From: Toxorhynchites rutilus septentrionalis
Lineage: Eukaryota; Arthropoda; Insecta; Diptera; Culicidae
DNA length: 64,000 nt
NCBI RefSeq assembly: GCF_029784135.1
Contig: NC_073745.1
Span: 59,098,784 to 59,162,783, forward strand
Reading direction: 5' to 3'
Shown here: positions 12,173 through 22,176 of the stretch, piece by piece
Numbering within the stretch: position 1 is the stretch's first letter
How the letters are laid out: each line of letters opens with the position of its first letter
Program-made: the position numbers and the translations under genes
The notes under the pieces: model-generated
The model's database searches: none
What the model was told of the DNA's origin: nothing
What the model saw: the letters and a program-made list of their open reading frames with translations, nothing else

Positions 12173-13214
12173 TACATGTCAATAATTGGTAACCTTGCCA
12201 TTTCGAATAATAATCTTGAAAATTCGTGTTGGAATACTATTTACCAAACTCTGCTGAACGGATTTCTCGATATTTTTCCATTTTTCCGAAATTGCGTCCT
12301 TGAGTTCTTCAATCGTGGTGTACCGTTTTCCCTCAGTGTAGATTCTGCGTACAAGGATCCCCCCCTAAGATTTTCAACGAGATTCAAGTCTGAAGAGCGA
12401 GCCGGTCAGTCCAAAAAAATAGGTTTTTGGTCCTTAATCCATTGTTTACTTGCTAGTATGAATAGAAGCATTGTTTTGCTGGAATGTGAATTTGTTGTGA
12501 CGATATCCACGCAAAAACGGTAGGAGAGAGGATTTCAGAACATGTCTGTAATCCTTGAATGATGTGAAAGCTAATTTGAGCTTTCCGGTTGCGCAGAATC
12601 CAGCCCAAACCATGCACGAGCCTCCACTAAAATTCCTTGTTGAAAAATACTGTTCCTTCTTCCGTAAATCACACCAGTACCCGTTGAAACCATCAGGACC
12701 ATCCAAATTGAACTTGTTTTTGTCAGTGAAAATAACCTATACATTGAAGAACTCTTCGTTATGGTATATAGCAAAATGTATTTTTTTGGAAACATTTTTT
12801 GTCACAACATACCCATGTTCCACTGTCGGTTCATGTGAGCTTTGGCAAAACTCAGACGTCATCCGAGGTGAGATGGTGTAAGATGAAAAGTTTTATCCTT
12901 TTAAGCACTCTTGATGTGAGGATTTTTTACCAAAATTTGATGAATTGTCACTCGAGCAGTTAAATAGTTAAAATATTGCTTTCTTTGTACATGCGATTGT
13001 GAGGTATTCGAACTTGTTCTAGCTATTTTCCGCTTATCCCGGTCAGAGAGCTTCGATTTACGTGTAGCTCTCTTCTTCTTACCGTATAATAATTGAGCAC
13101 TACTTGATTGGATCGTCCAATCCTACGAGAAATTTCTCTGATACCAACATTTTCTTGGTGAAATGCATAGATTCGTCTCTTTTCTTACTCCGTGAGGACT
13201 TTTCCCTTCGGCAT
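12173..13214 (-). pseudogene. Decayed Tc1-type transposase, copy 1
   Basis: A minus-strand relic beginning ATGCCGAAGGGAAAAGTCCT (13214), with an HTH region (13150-12950) and then a DDE domain. The open part at 12706-12446 reads GGSCMVWAGFCATGKLKLAF and FTFQQNNASIHTS. The usual catalytic QDNA is QNNA here. Several stops and frameshifts interrupt the frame. The same family is present, split, at 55963-60230. The downstream motif at about 12105 (CAGTTCCTATAAGACCAC) is a terminal sequence repeated near 11590, 14545, 15590, 55730 and 55895. Confidence 0.72.
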
Positions 13215-13289
13215 TTTCCAGATTTAATTGTTCAAAACAACTAAAAAACCATCAAGAACATTCTTAACAACCCAGATTACGATTTGCCA

Positions 13290-13850
13290 ATAAAAATTGG
13301 ATGCGGATCGCTGTACTGATTGGTGAATCCGTCTTCCAGCAAGTACCCTCAAACAGAACAATAAACCTTACCAGAAGCCGGGTCCGTAAACTGTGCTACC
13401 AGGTACTGACAAAACCTCAAGGATGTCTCTTAATCGGTAATGAAACATATATAAGGGTCGGTTTTGACGAAAACTCAAAACAAAAACGTTATGAAGATTC
13501 CGCACGGGGCAAGGTTCTTCTCAAATTGCAATTTGTAAAGTTCGCGGAAAAATATGGTTCGGAAAAACATCTGCAGTTGTGGCAATGAGTCGATGTTTTT
13601 GTGCTCCAAATCTTTGACTATAAATTGGAAGAATTTCATTTAGAATTCTACAAAATGCCTCTAACCGTCTAATGTCTGCGGAAATTGAAGATGAAGGGAA
13701 AAATAATCGAAAATATCAGTGAGATGAAAAATGTGCGAGATCGTAGAACAAAAAACCGCGGCCAGAAGAGGCGTGTACCGGATCATGAGTCTCATTAAGG
13801 AAAAAGTTGAACAATTTCGTCGAAATAACAGTTGATAATTTCACTTTACG
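13290..13850 (+). pseudogene. Relic of a DD37E-like transposase
   Basis: A plus-strand frame at 13301-13588 reads SRVRKLCYQVLTKPQGCLLI, GNETYIRVGF and KFAEKYG, which aligns with TRARKLYTEMLTKPHC..DDETYVKADF..KFAKKYM of the intact ITmD37E copies. The first catalytic aspartate has become glycine. Downstream fragments (RLMSAEIEDEG and EKVEQFRRN words) suggest the C-terminal tail in shifted frames. Non-functional and much older than the two ITmD37E copies. Confidence 0.55.
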
Positions 13851-14716
13851 TTAGAGTATCGTTTCTACATCCCTTCCCATTTTAATGACTTAATTTTTTT
13901 TATTGAATTTTGGCGCGATTTTTAGGAGTATGAAATTACTTTTTTGCAGCTCGTATGTTTATTGAAACGTCTCAGAACTAAAATGTACAATTATCAATAA
14001 TTTTGTTTGATCAATTATTTTATAAACTCACATGAATAGTTTTTCTCTTCAAACTCCTTTTTATCCTTTATCTTTGCCTTTCAGCCCCTTATGTTCGAGC
14101 AATTTCTGTAATTGAAAATATGAATTCTACGTCCTCACTTACTTCTACTGATCTCATTCCAATCTCACCTTCTTTCTAATCATAAATATGTTCTAATTCC
14201 ACTATTTTAATATCTATCCAAATCTTTCACTATTTTACTATTTATTGCTTTTTTGAATACTTTCTTCATCTTAACAATTGTAAACAATAACAGCGTGTTG
14301 ACAGTTTATCTATGGTAACAATAGCGACAATTAATAAAACATAGTTTTGGTACTGAGTTATTTCTTTTCTTGTCATCGAGTTTCCCCAGTTATTCGGGTT
14401 ATTTGGGACTCTACGATACTATATTATATTCAATGCAGCTCTGTTAAGGAGAATCGATTAACAAACAATCGTTTATAATGTGTGTAAGGTGTTTTGGAAA
14501 TTAACAGATAAGGCAGAGCGTAAGATGATTCTACATACAGTCTGTCTGATTTCTATAATACCAGTTGAATTTTGCTTGCCATCTGTCATGTGAGACGAAG
14601 ATGATTTTTTTTATAACGATATAGCGGTAACGTATTGGTGTCAACAATGCAATGAGTTTCCATGTGTGCAAGGGCGCGTTTTTAAACGGTTTCATAATCT
14701 GTTGTATGTTTGTATG
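13851..14716. other. Intergenic, nothing recognised
   Basis: AT-rich sequence without coding frames. One possible Tc1-type terminal word (CTGATTTCTATAATACCAG) lies near 14548. Confidence 0.4.
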
Positions 14717-14990
14717 TGTGCTCCGTTGGTCGAGTGGTTAGCGTCATAACTAACATGCTGGGTGTTCGGGTTCGATTCCCGTTCTGGTCGGGGGAATTTT
14801 TCGTCAAAGAAATTTCCTCCGACTTGCACTGTGATCACGCGTATTCCAGAGCTTGCCACTCAAAATGCATTCAAGGCGTGTTATTTGGCATAGAAATCTC
14901 AACTAAGTACTAATAAAAATGACGCAAGTAATACTACGTTGAGACGGCGAAGTTCCTCTAGGAACGTTAGTGCCATTGGAGAAGAGAGAA
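14717..14990 (+). mobile_element. tRNA-derived SINE (Feilai-like)
   Basis: The tRNA-like head has A box TGGTCGAGTGG (14727-14737) and B box GGTTCGATTCC (14769-14779), consistent with pol III transcription. It is followed by a conserved body (CGTCAAAGAAATTTCCTCCG) and a tail ending GTTAGTGCCATTGGAGAAG. Other copies are at 22693, 26926, 35174, 37989 and 46238. It inserted into an octamer repeat: GTATGTTTGTATG precedes it and the long array follows it. Confidence 0.8.
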
Positions 14991-14993
14991 GAG

Positions 14994-15463
14994 ATGTTTG
15001 TATGTTTGTATGTTTGTATGTTTGTATGTTTGTATGTTTGTATGTTTGTATGTTTGTATGTTTGTATGTTTGTATGTTTGTATGTTTGTATGTTTGTATG
15101 TTTGTATGTTTGTATGTTTGTATGTTTGTATGTTTGTATGTTTGTATGTTTGTATGTTTGTATGTTTGTATGTTTGTATGTTTGTATGTTTGTATGTTTG
15201 TATGTTTGTATGTTTGTATGTTTGTATGTTTGTATGTTTGTATGTTTGTATGTTTGTATGTTTGTATGTTTGTATGTTTGTATGTTTGTATGTTTGTATG
15301 TTTGTATGTTTGTATGTTTGTATGTTTGTATGTTTGTATGTTTGTATGTTTGTATGTTTGTATGTTTGTATGTTTGTATGTTTGTATGTTTGTATGTTTG
15401 TATGTTTGTATGTTTGTATGTTTGTATGTTTGTATGTTTGTATGTTTGTATGTTTGTATGTTT
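14994..15463 (+). repeat. (ATGTTTGT)n octamer microsatellite, about 58.75 units
   Basis: 470 bp of uninterrupted 8-bp units with no variant repeat seen. Because 8 is not a multiple of 3, all three forward frames are open and encode the same MFVCLYVC octapeptide cycle, so the long frames here are not genes. It starts directly at the 3' tail of the SINE. Confidence 0.97.
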
Positions 15464-15847
15464 AACTGCTAACGGCTAACTGCTAACTGCCTAATTATTT
15501 TCTAGCTTTTAGTACATTATTATTTTAATCACAATGAAACCGTTTTCCTTAAAAAGTTTTTTTTACTTATTTTATTTGCAGTGTCCGTTTTGTATAAGAC
15601 CACTCATTGTATCATCATTTAAAGGTTTTTTTTGATTAAAAGGTTGCGAAAATCGAAGGGTTCAAGTATTTAGCGAGGTAACATTCCATCATAAAAACTT
15701 ATATGGTAAATTGTTCGTCGAATTAATCGATCCTATAAAGTGATACGCAAATGCTTGACAAATCCCAAGTATACGGAAACTTCAATCAAGTTAAAAGGGA
15801 AATAAACTAAACGAAATGATCGATGAAAATCAGTCTTTGAAGTATCG
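15464..15847. other. Spacer, nothing recognised
   Basis: Contains the short tandem GCTAACTGCTAAC at 15465-15490 and a Tc1-end-like word (TTTTGTATAAGACCACTC) near 15588. No gene. Confidence 0.4.
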
Positions 15848-16075
15848 TTAACTAAAGATAATAGTTCGTTTTTTGTGTATTTTCGAAAGCGTCCTTGCGG
15901 CCGACATTAGGATCTCCAAATAGTCGAATAGATCTCCCAAGATAGAGCCGTGGCTAGACAAGGTACTATCGGTTCCATCGCGGTCCGTCAGACCGAGAGC
16001 GAAAAGTGATACAGGAAAACAGTATGTTACTGCAGATAGACTCAAGACTGAAGTCAGAAAATTTGTGATTTTCAT
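15848..16075 (-). CDS. Candidate small secreted peptide (hypothetical)
   Basis: A 75-residue frame. The N-terminus MKITNFLTSVLSLSAVTYCF is a plausible signal peptide (basic start, hydrophobic core), followed by a short acidic/Ser-rich stretch and a basic C-terminus (KIHKKRTIIFS). The start context is AAGGC before ATG. The gene lies 3' of cuticle gene 2 on the same strand. No family is recognised. No convincing TATA box or intron was found, and an overlapping frame covers part of the same strand. It may be spurious. Confidence 0.3.
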   Translation of the reverse strand: MKITNFLTSVLSLSAVTYCFPVSLFALGLTDRDGTDSTLSSHGSILGDLFDYLEILMSAARTLSKIHKKRTIIFS

Positions 16076-16308
16076 GCCTTTGCTTGATCACAAAAGTATG
16101 GTTCAAAGTACGATCAACTGGATTACTAGAATAAGTATAATCATGTCTCGTAGGATATTGAATTGGTGTTGAACAAATGCTGAGTACTGGAGAAGTGTTG
16201 AAAGTAAGAAAGCAAAAAACATATTCCAAGCGTAAAAATTTATTTAACGGAAATGTTCAAAACTGTTTTTTTAAGCCAAAAACTCAAATTAGTGTTGTTC
16301 AGTAGAAT

Positions 16309-16873
16309 TCACCAGGCATAGTGGGGAGCCGGGGCGGCATAGCTCAGGCCTTTAGCGGCAAGAATTGGAGCAGAATTAGCATACACTGGCTCCGAGATGA
16401 GGGACTTGGCGTAAGTCGGTTCTACAGCGACGACCTTGGTGTATGCCGGCTGGGCAACGATTGTCTTGGCGAGTGGTGCATAGGACAGAGTTTTGGGATA
16501 TCCCAAGCTCTGGCTGTAGACCAGCGGGGCAGCATGATCGTAAGAGTAAGCTGGCTCGGCAACGATGGTCCTGAGAACAGATGGCTGATGGACGGCGTAG
16601 GACTTGGTGATTGGAGCAGCATATTGGACAGCTGGTTCGGCATAGGCGGCATAAGTTTTGGCAACTGCCAGCCTTGGGGATGCATGATGGGTGACCGAGC
16701 TGTAGCTCACAGCTGGAGCTGATGAATAGTGAGCTAGTGGGGCGAAATGCTGATCGGCTTCGAGATATCCAGCGCTGACGCAGGACAGTGCTGTAAAAAG
16801 GGCAAACATCTGCAGGGAGAATTAGAACAGTTCTAGTCATTTCATTAGCCGAATCACTCACCTTAAGCGCCAT
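16309..16873 (-). CDS. Low-complexity cuticular protein, gene 2
   Basis: Cuticle structural protein of about 170 residues. Exon 1 is 16873-16862 (ATGGCGCTTAAG, MALK), the donor is GTGAGT, the intron is 52 nt with a CTGCAG acceptor, and exon 2 is 16809-16309 ending TGG TGA. The signal peptide is MALKMFALFTALSCVSAG. The mature part begins YLEADQHFAPLAHYSSAP and continues with VSYSSVTHHASPRLAVAKT, then AKTIVAQPAYTKVV and EPVYANSAPILAAKGLSYAA. It is head-to-head with gene 3, with start sites 823 bp apart. A 306-bp tract of exon 2 (16408-16713) is essentially identical to gene 3, while the flanking parts of the exon differ at many sites. A poly(A) signal, AATAAA, lies at 16244-16239. Confidence 0.92.
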
Positions 16874-16962
16874 TTTGATAGAAGATCGCTGTTAGGGAAC
16901 TACTGTTGTGGTCGAAATCAGATCGATTGGTTGAATGATACAATTCGGTCAGCTTCACTAAC

Positions 16963-16970
16963 TATTTATA
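16963..16970 (-). promoter_or_regulatory. TATA box and initiator of cuticle gene 2
   Basis: TATAAATA read from 16970 to 16963. TCATTC lies at 16938-16933, with its A 34 nt from the first T of the TATA box. Confidence 0.75.
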
Positions 16971-17724
16971 CTGAAAAACTATTTCGGAGACTCAACCATC
17001 AACCATCCTTGCAGGGATAAAAAAAAATAAGTGAAAATAGTGCTGAACATATATAAAACATCTCATAAATAACTGGCGAATCACTCGCTAAAAATTAATA
17101 ATGCAATATAACGAATGAGGTGAGGCACAAACTTATCGAATGTCTCCAGGCAAGGAAGTGCTTGCAAACATCATTGGGAGTCCTCGATTGTTCATCAGTC
17201 CATACGTTTGGATTACATTTTGTGTCAACTGTAATGATGTATAATTAAACGTTCATTGGGGCATGGAGCGAGTGAAAAGTGTAGCTACACTGTTGGCTAG
17301 TTTTCAATAGTTTTTGAATCAGCAATTTACGATTCGAATTGAGCCAATGAATTAGTAGCTACCTACCAAATGAAATTGTAAAAAGCTATCATAAATTACG
17401 TACATATTATAAAATCGCGTCGAAGCACACCCCTTATTTTTGGATAAGGGTCAATCATTTTTGATGTTTATAGCAAAAAATCGTACTATTCTATTTAAAT
17501 TTCCACACATAAGTACAACCAGTATCAGCACCAAATGATGTTTGCCGGCACTTGCCTAGGGGTAATCCATAAGTAGGTACATCAAATTCACGCGACCTAG
17601 TCGTTATATTGTATTATTTATCTGTAGTTATTGATTCGTCTATTGCTCATGTGGTTTATATGTTGAGCAACATTTTCACTTCTTTTCTTGTCCTGTGAGG
17701 ATGGGCGATTGGAATAGCTTTCAG
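16971..17724. promoter_or_regulatory. Divergent promoter region between genes 2 and 3
   Basis: The 754-bp interval between two outward-pointing TATA boxes. The promoter-proximal parts are related in inverted orientation (CTGCAAGGATGGTTGATGG on the gene 2 side, CTGTGAGGATGGGCGATTGG on the gene 3 side). The AAGGTCA site of the other five genes is not present at the expected distance. No ORF. Confidence 0.5.
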
Positions 17725-17732
17725 TATAAATA
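17725..17732 (+). promoter_or_regulatory. TATA box and initiator of cuticle gene 3
   Basis: TATAAATA. The TCATTC initiator is at 17757-17762, with its A at 17759, 34 nt from the first T. The predicted 5' UTR is about 62 nt. Confidence 0.78.
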
Positions 17733-17820
17733 GTTGGTAGACCTGACTGAATTGTATCATTCAATTAATCGTGTTTGTTTCAATCACAACAGTGTTTTCC
17801 AACAGCGATCCTCTATCAAA

Positions 17821-18400
17821 ATGGCGTTTAAGGTGAGTGAATCGACCACGGGAATTAATTGAATATTAACTGTAACGTATGTTTTATTTTCTCCTGCAGA
17901 TATTTGTCATGTTTACCACACTGGCCTGCGTCAGCGCTGGATATCTCGAATCTGATCAGCATTATGCCCCATTGGCTCACTATTCGTCGGCACCCGCTGT
18001 GAGCTACAGCTCGGTCACCCATCATGCATCCCCAAAGCTGGCAGTTGCCAAAACTTATGCCGCCTATGCCGAACCAGCTGTCCAATATGCTGCTCCAATC
18101 ACCAAGTCCTACGCCGTCCATCAGCCATCTGTTCTCAGGACCATCGTTGCCGAGCCAGCTTACTCTTACGATCATGCTGCCCCGCTGGTCTACAGCCAGA
18201 GCTTGGGATATCCCAAAACTCTGTCCTATGCACCACTCGCCAAGACAATCGTTGCCCAGCCGGCATACACCAAGGTCGTCGCTGTAGAACCGACTTACGC
18301 CAGGACCATTGTTCCGGAAGCAGGGTATGGCCATGCTGCTCCGATTCTTGCCGCCAAGGGTCTGAACTATGGCGCCCCTGCTGCCCACTATACCTGGTGA
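17821..18400 (+). CDS. Low-complexity cuticular protein, gene 3
   Basis: The only plus-strand member of the cuticle set, with 170 residues. Exon 1 is 17821-17832 (ATGGCGTTTAAG, MAFK), then GTGAGTG, a 67-nt intron ending CTCCTGCAG, and exon 2 at 17900-18400 with stop TGA. The signal peptide is MAFKIFVMFTTLACVSAG. The mature chain begins YLESDQHYAPLAHYSSAP and continues with SYSSVTHHASPKLAVAKT, QPAYTKVVAVEPTYA and a C-terminus HAAPILAAKGLNYGAPAAH. Starting at exon 2's internal ATG would lose the conserved MAFK exon, so exon 1 is preferred. A poly(A) signal AATAAA is at 18466-18471. It is a near twin of gene 2 in the middle of the exon. Confidence 0.93.
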
Positions 18401-18546
18401 ATGTGCAGTTCTTCGAAACAGCATAAAGGCCAGCCCCGTTGAATGTCAGTATTGAACTTTTTTTGAATAAATGTTTTACGCTTGAGATAAATGTTTCACT
18501 TTTCACTTTTTTAGAATTTTGAATTTGAAGAAGTATTATACTAATA

Positions 18547-19630
18547 TACACCCAGGTTTTTTTTACGCGGTTTTTTTACGCGGTTTTTTTACAAGTTTTT
18601 TTTTACGCGGATTTTCGAATTAACGCGGTTTTTTTTTACGCGGATTTTCCAATTAACGCGGGTTTTTTTTACGCGGATTTTCCAATTAACGCGGTTTTTT
18701 TAACGCGGTCACCGCGTAAAAAAACTGAGCAATATCAAATCTGTCCCTCATGCTTCCTGAGACCATATGACGGAACTTAGTGCTATTGACGGATATTAGT
18801 GCCGCACCTATGTGCCAGGTTCGATGCATCTGTAGCGAACACAGATTCAATTTGCCCGCGTTGTTCACCACCGCCTATGCCAGTTTCGATGGGAACGACC
18901 ACGTCAAGTCGGAGGACAGATTTTGCAACGCAAATGCCTGACAAAACAAAAAGAATTAGACCAGAAGCAGTTAGAGTTGGAACAGAGGCAATTAGCGCTG
19001 CAGAGAAAGCATTTCCAGGAGAAATACAAGCTGGGTCGCTAGCTGATGAATCTGCAAGTGCAAGAAGAAGTATCTCGAGATAGCATATAGCTTGTGCAAG
19101 AATGGGTTGATGAGTACACCACTGCGAAGCAGAAATCCTCCGTACGACCATCATGTGCAACGAAGTTTCATCCAACCCCACATAACGGCTGGGGGAAGAA
19201 AGATTCATGTACATGTATTTAAGTCCGCTCGTCGAGAGCCACACACAATGAAATTCATGCATAGCATCAATCCCATTTAGGAATGAAATAAGCGCGATTT
19301 TTGCGCGTAAACCTGAGCAACATCACTTTTCTCTCTCAGTTCATATCTCTCCCTTTCAAGCTCCCTCAGAGCGTATGCCGCACCCCATCACGATTTCTCA
19401 AGAGGATTTTTATGTGACCTTTTTTTATTTACGGGGAGTTTCCAATTAACGCGGATTTTCCAATAAACACGGTTTTTTTTACGCGGATTTTCGAATTAAC
19501 GCGGTTTTTTTTACGTGGATTTTCCAATTAACGCGGTTTTTTTTTACGCGGATTTTCCAATTAATGCGGTTTTTTTACGCGGTTTTTTTTACGAGGTACG
19601 TATCCCCCGCGTAAAAAAAACCTGGGTGTA
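18547..19630. mobile_element. T-tract TIR element with ACGCGG minisatellite arms
   Basis: TACACCCAGG (18547-18556) and CCTGGGTGTA (19621-19630) are perfect inverted ends, each followed inward by poly-T and ACGCGG. Both subterminal regions (18557-18716 and 19423-19600) consist of units like TTTTTTACGCGGATTTTCC plus AATTAACGCGG in the same direct orientation. If the flanking TA is the target duplication, the ends proper are CACCCAGG/CCTGGGTG. The central 700 bp contains a retroelement gag relic, so the unit is either a carrier of captured sequence or was invaded later. Confidence 0.7.
18938..19083 (+). pseudogene. BEL/Pao-like gag coiled-coil relic
   Basis: In one plus-strand frame the sequence reads ELDQKQLELEQRQLALQRK, then HFQEKYKLGR, a stop, and LQVQEEVSRDS. 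This heptad-rich, Gln/Glu/Leu-rich helix is typical of the N-terminal gag region of BEL/Pao retrotransposons. It is broken by a stop codon and lies inside the TIR element at 18547-19630. Confidence 0.4.
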
Positions 19631-19631
19631 C

Positions 19632-19852
19632 GACCTTACCTCTTCAGCGTACATTAATGTGATGAAAATCGCATGCTTAAAAAAATATGCTCCATTGGGA
19701 GCCATAGCTCTGGCCTCACGAATTTCACGCTGGTAGTTTTGAAGCGATCCAAACATCAAGCCAATTTTTAATTTTTTCATCAGGATGGAATGGTTCTTCA
19801 GAAACGGTTGACGCCATGAGCCAGAACAAATAGTAATGTAAGGGACCAATGT
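19632..19852 (-). pseudogene. Mariner transposase C-terminal fragment
   Basis: The minus strand reads MASTVSEEPFHPDEKIKNWL followed by DVWIASK. After a frameshift it reads YQREIREA. This matches the general C-terminal layout of mariner transposases (DEKIKNWLDxWIASK...FYxRxIRxLPERW). It is truncated and frame-broken, and directly abuts the element ending at 19630. Confidence 0.6.
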
Positions 19853-20307
19853 ATGTGGAGCACCTGTAAATTCACTCTTTCCAAATGACTCTTGACAGAA
19901 TATGTGGTCTGGCGTTTTTATGCTGTAAAATTATCTTGTCGTGTCTATTGTCCCATTCAGGGCCCGAAATCTTCAAAGGTGAAAAATGAAGACCGACTCT
20001 ACTCTCAGTAGCTTCGCTTCGACTAGAACTGTTTCGGCAGTCGCCCACAACAAAAAGTGACTTGACTAGAAAATGAATTGACTAGCGTTGACTAGCGAGG
20101 ATGACTGGTGAACTAGTCCAGTCAGTGGTTATTTTAACTGACTCGACTAATGAATATAAATCTGCCTCTTCATTTAATTAACTTCAATCCACATTTCTAC
20201 TCCCCTAGGAACGAAATTTATACCCGCGTACGCAATCATATTTTTACGTCCATAAAAAGAGGAACGAAAACATGATTTCTGATACAAAAAAATTATAGGA
20301 GGTTGAG

Positions 20308-20589
20308 TCCAAGACACGACCACATTGTTGACGTAGAACTACGCTGTTATTTTGATCAAGTCCTCCGCTTTGCGCTCTTTCCAACAGATATTCCGGTCTC
20401 GATTAGCTTAGCTGTCATCCTTGGTAGAGATAGTTTTGCTACCGTTATGCGAAACCAAATCACACACAAAATTCCTGAACAATTATTTTCTTGGTGAACC
20501 GACGATAGCCCAGTTTGATGATTACCCACACAATTGTGTAGCTCAGAACCCTAATGGAATGGAGTCAGTTTGATGTAATGATGATGATG
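20308..20589. repeat. Fragment of the palindrome-ended element family
   Basis: Contains TTGACGTAGAACTACGC (about 20328) with a leader like that at 57300 (AAGACACGACCACATTG against ACAAGACCGCACGTAG). No second end. The remainder has no recognised gene. Confidence 0.4.
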
Positions 20590-20591
20590 TA

Positions 20592-21731
20592 AAGGGTGTG
20601 TCACATCAAATTGCATCACGGAAAAAACGCTGTAGAAATTCGCCCAGTAGACCGATCCTTTTTTTTTTACCCCGTCCATAAGGTTCTGTACAACGTCAGG
20701 TTGTAGTTTTTTTTGAACAGAAATCCATTTTCTCTTGAAGTCCGCCTCCGATTTGACAACTTTTGGGTTCTTCCGGAGGGCCTGCTTCATAATCGCCCAA
20801 TATTTCTCTATTGGGCGAAGCTCCGGCGCGTTGGGCGGGTTCATTTCCTTTGGCACGAAGGTGACCCCGTTGGCTTCGCACCACTCCAACACGTCCTTTG
20901 AATAGTGGCACGAAGCGAGATCCGGCCAGAAGATGGTCGGGCCCTCGTGCTGCTTCAATAGTGGTAGTAAGCGCTTCTGTAGGCACTCCTTAAGGTAAAC
21001 CTGCCCGTTTACCGTGCCGGTCATCACGAAGGGGGCGCTCCGCTTTCCGCAAGAGCAGATCGCTTGCCACACCATGTATTTTTTGGCAAACTTGGATAGT
21101 TTCTGCTTGCGAATCTCCTCCGGAACGCTGAATTTGTCCTCTGCGGAGAAGAACAACAGGCCCGGCAGCTGACGAAAGTCCGCTTTGACGTAGGTTTCGT
21201 CGTCCATTACCAGGCAATGCGGCTTCGTCAGCATTTCGGTGTACAGCTTCCGGGCTCGAGTCTTCCCCACCATGTTTTGCCTTTCGTCGCGGTTAGGAGC
21301 CTTCTGAACCTTGTATGTACGCAGGCCCTCCCGCTGCTTGGTCCGCTGGACGAATGAACTAGACAAATTCAGCTTATTGGCGACATCCCGGACCGAACTT
21401 CTCGGATCACGTCAAAACTGCTTAACTACGCGCTTGTGATCTTTTTCACTGACGGAGCATCCATTTTTGCCGTTCTTCACCTTCCGGTCGATGGTTAGGT
21501 TCTCGAAGTATCGTTTTAGTACTCTGCTGACCGTGGATTGGACGATTCCCAGCATCTTACCGATGTCCCGATGTGACAACTCCGGATTCTCGAAATGAGT
21601 GTACAGGATTAATTCACGACGCTCTTTTTCGTTCGACGACTTTTTTCCAAATTTACGAAAAATTGACAGTGAAGCATGGCCAATATGCTATATGTGAAGA
21701 GCTATACACTCTTATCTGATTATAAGCGACA
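20592..21731 (-). mobile_element. ITmD37E element, copy 2, right end lost
   Basis: The left TIR AAGGGTGTGTCACATC follows a TA at 20590-20591. Sequence is highly similar to 2168-3471 until about 21731, where it jumps into hAT sequence before reaching the right TIR. A deletion of about 75 bp near 20660 also removes the 3' end of the transposase frame relative to copy 1. Confidence 0.85.
20630..21665 (-). pseudogene. ITmD37E transposase, copy 2
   Basis: Same domain order as copy 1: HTH region upstream, TGA at 21412-21414 at the codon identical to copy 1, then catalytic words DDETYVKADF, FWPDLASCHYSK and PELRPIEKYW with DD37E spacing. The C-terminal frame runs out through the left TIR because of the 3' deletion (GVKKKGSVYWANF instead of GVKRKVRAYGLGLEV). 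It lacks two residues around FVMTGTVNG compared with FVPASTGTVNG in copy 1. Not functional as it stands. Confidence 0.82.
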
Positions 21732-22176
21732 CACACACGAATTTATCAAGTATGCTATAAATGTCCTCGCGTTAGTATTAGTTAATAGCGTGCAAAATAG
21801 CGCACACGCACTGCACACTATTTTATACGTGTGGGTCATTTTCGTGTACAATACAAAGGGATCTAGCTCACCTGTAGCGTATGTCAAACCAAGTTGAATT
21901 CAAACATCGATGTATGCACACGTACATAGGAGAGGAACGAATTCGTTTTGGGAGAAGTCACTTCAGAATGCAATGAGGACAATGAATATGAAATGATATA
22001 GTCGAGTCGGTACAGGGAGATAGCGACTAAACGCCCGATAGACTGTTTAGTCGTTTTGGCGGAGAAACTGCGTGAAGAAGCCAAAAGCCACTGCTAACTA
22101 AATACGGATATAGTCAATCAGATTGTCAGCTGACTATCCTCAGTTGACTATGACTATGCAGAGCCCTGATCCCATT

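Larger units (their letters stand above)
19958..22168 (-). mobile_element. hAT-type non-autonomous element, copy 2, with nested insertions
   Basis: Inverted relative to copy 1 at 513-1350. It starts CAGGGCCCGAAATC and ends CAGAGCCCTG. It is flanked by gtcccatt (19950-19957) and atcccatt (22169-22176), matching at 7 of 8. The body is interrupted at about 20308 by a fragment of another repeat and by the ITmD37E copy at 20592. hAT sequence resumes at about 21732 (GAATTTATCAAGTATGCTAT). The resuming junction lacks some hAT sequence present in copy 1, so a deletion removed the right end of the nested element together with hAT DNA. Confidence 0.78.

Noticed and set aside
14717..14790. tRNA gene at the SINE heads
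   Set aside because: The A and B boxes are present but the acceptor and anticodon stems do not close, and the sequence continues into a conserved SINE body with a target duplication.
14939..15479. Long open frames encoding MFVCLYVC repeats
   Set aside because: They are forced by the 8-bp microsatellite, which is open in all three forward frames with the same octapeptide. No protein evidence.
16376..16873. Alternative minus-strand frame over cuticle gene 2 reading through the intron
   Set aside because: It lacks the conserved exon 1/exon 2 junction and the family motifs. The 52-nt intron has proper GT and AG ends.
20303..20497. Frame of 64 residues within the hAT/ITmD37E nest
   Set aside because: It spans a fragment of a dispersed repeat and has no homology or promoter.
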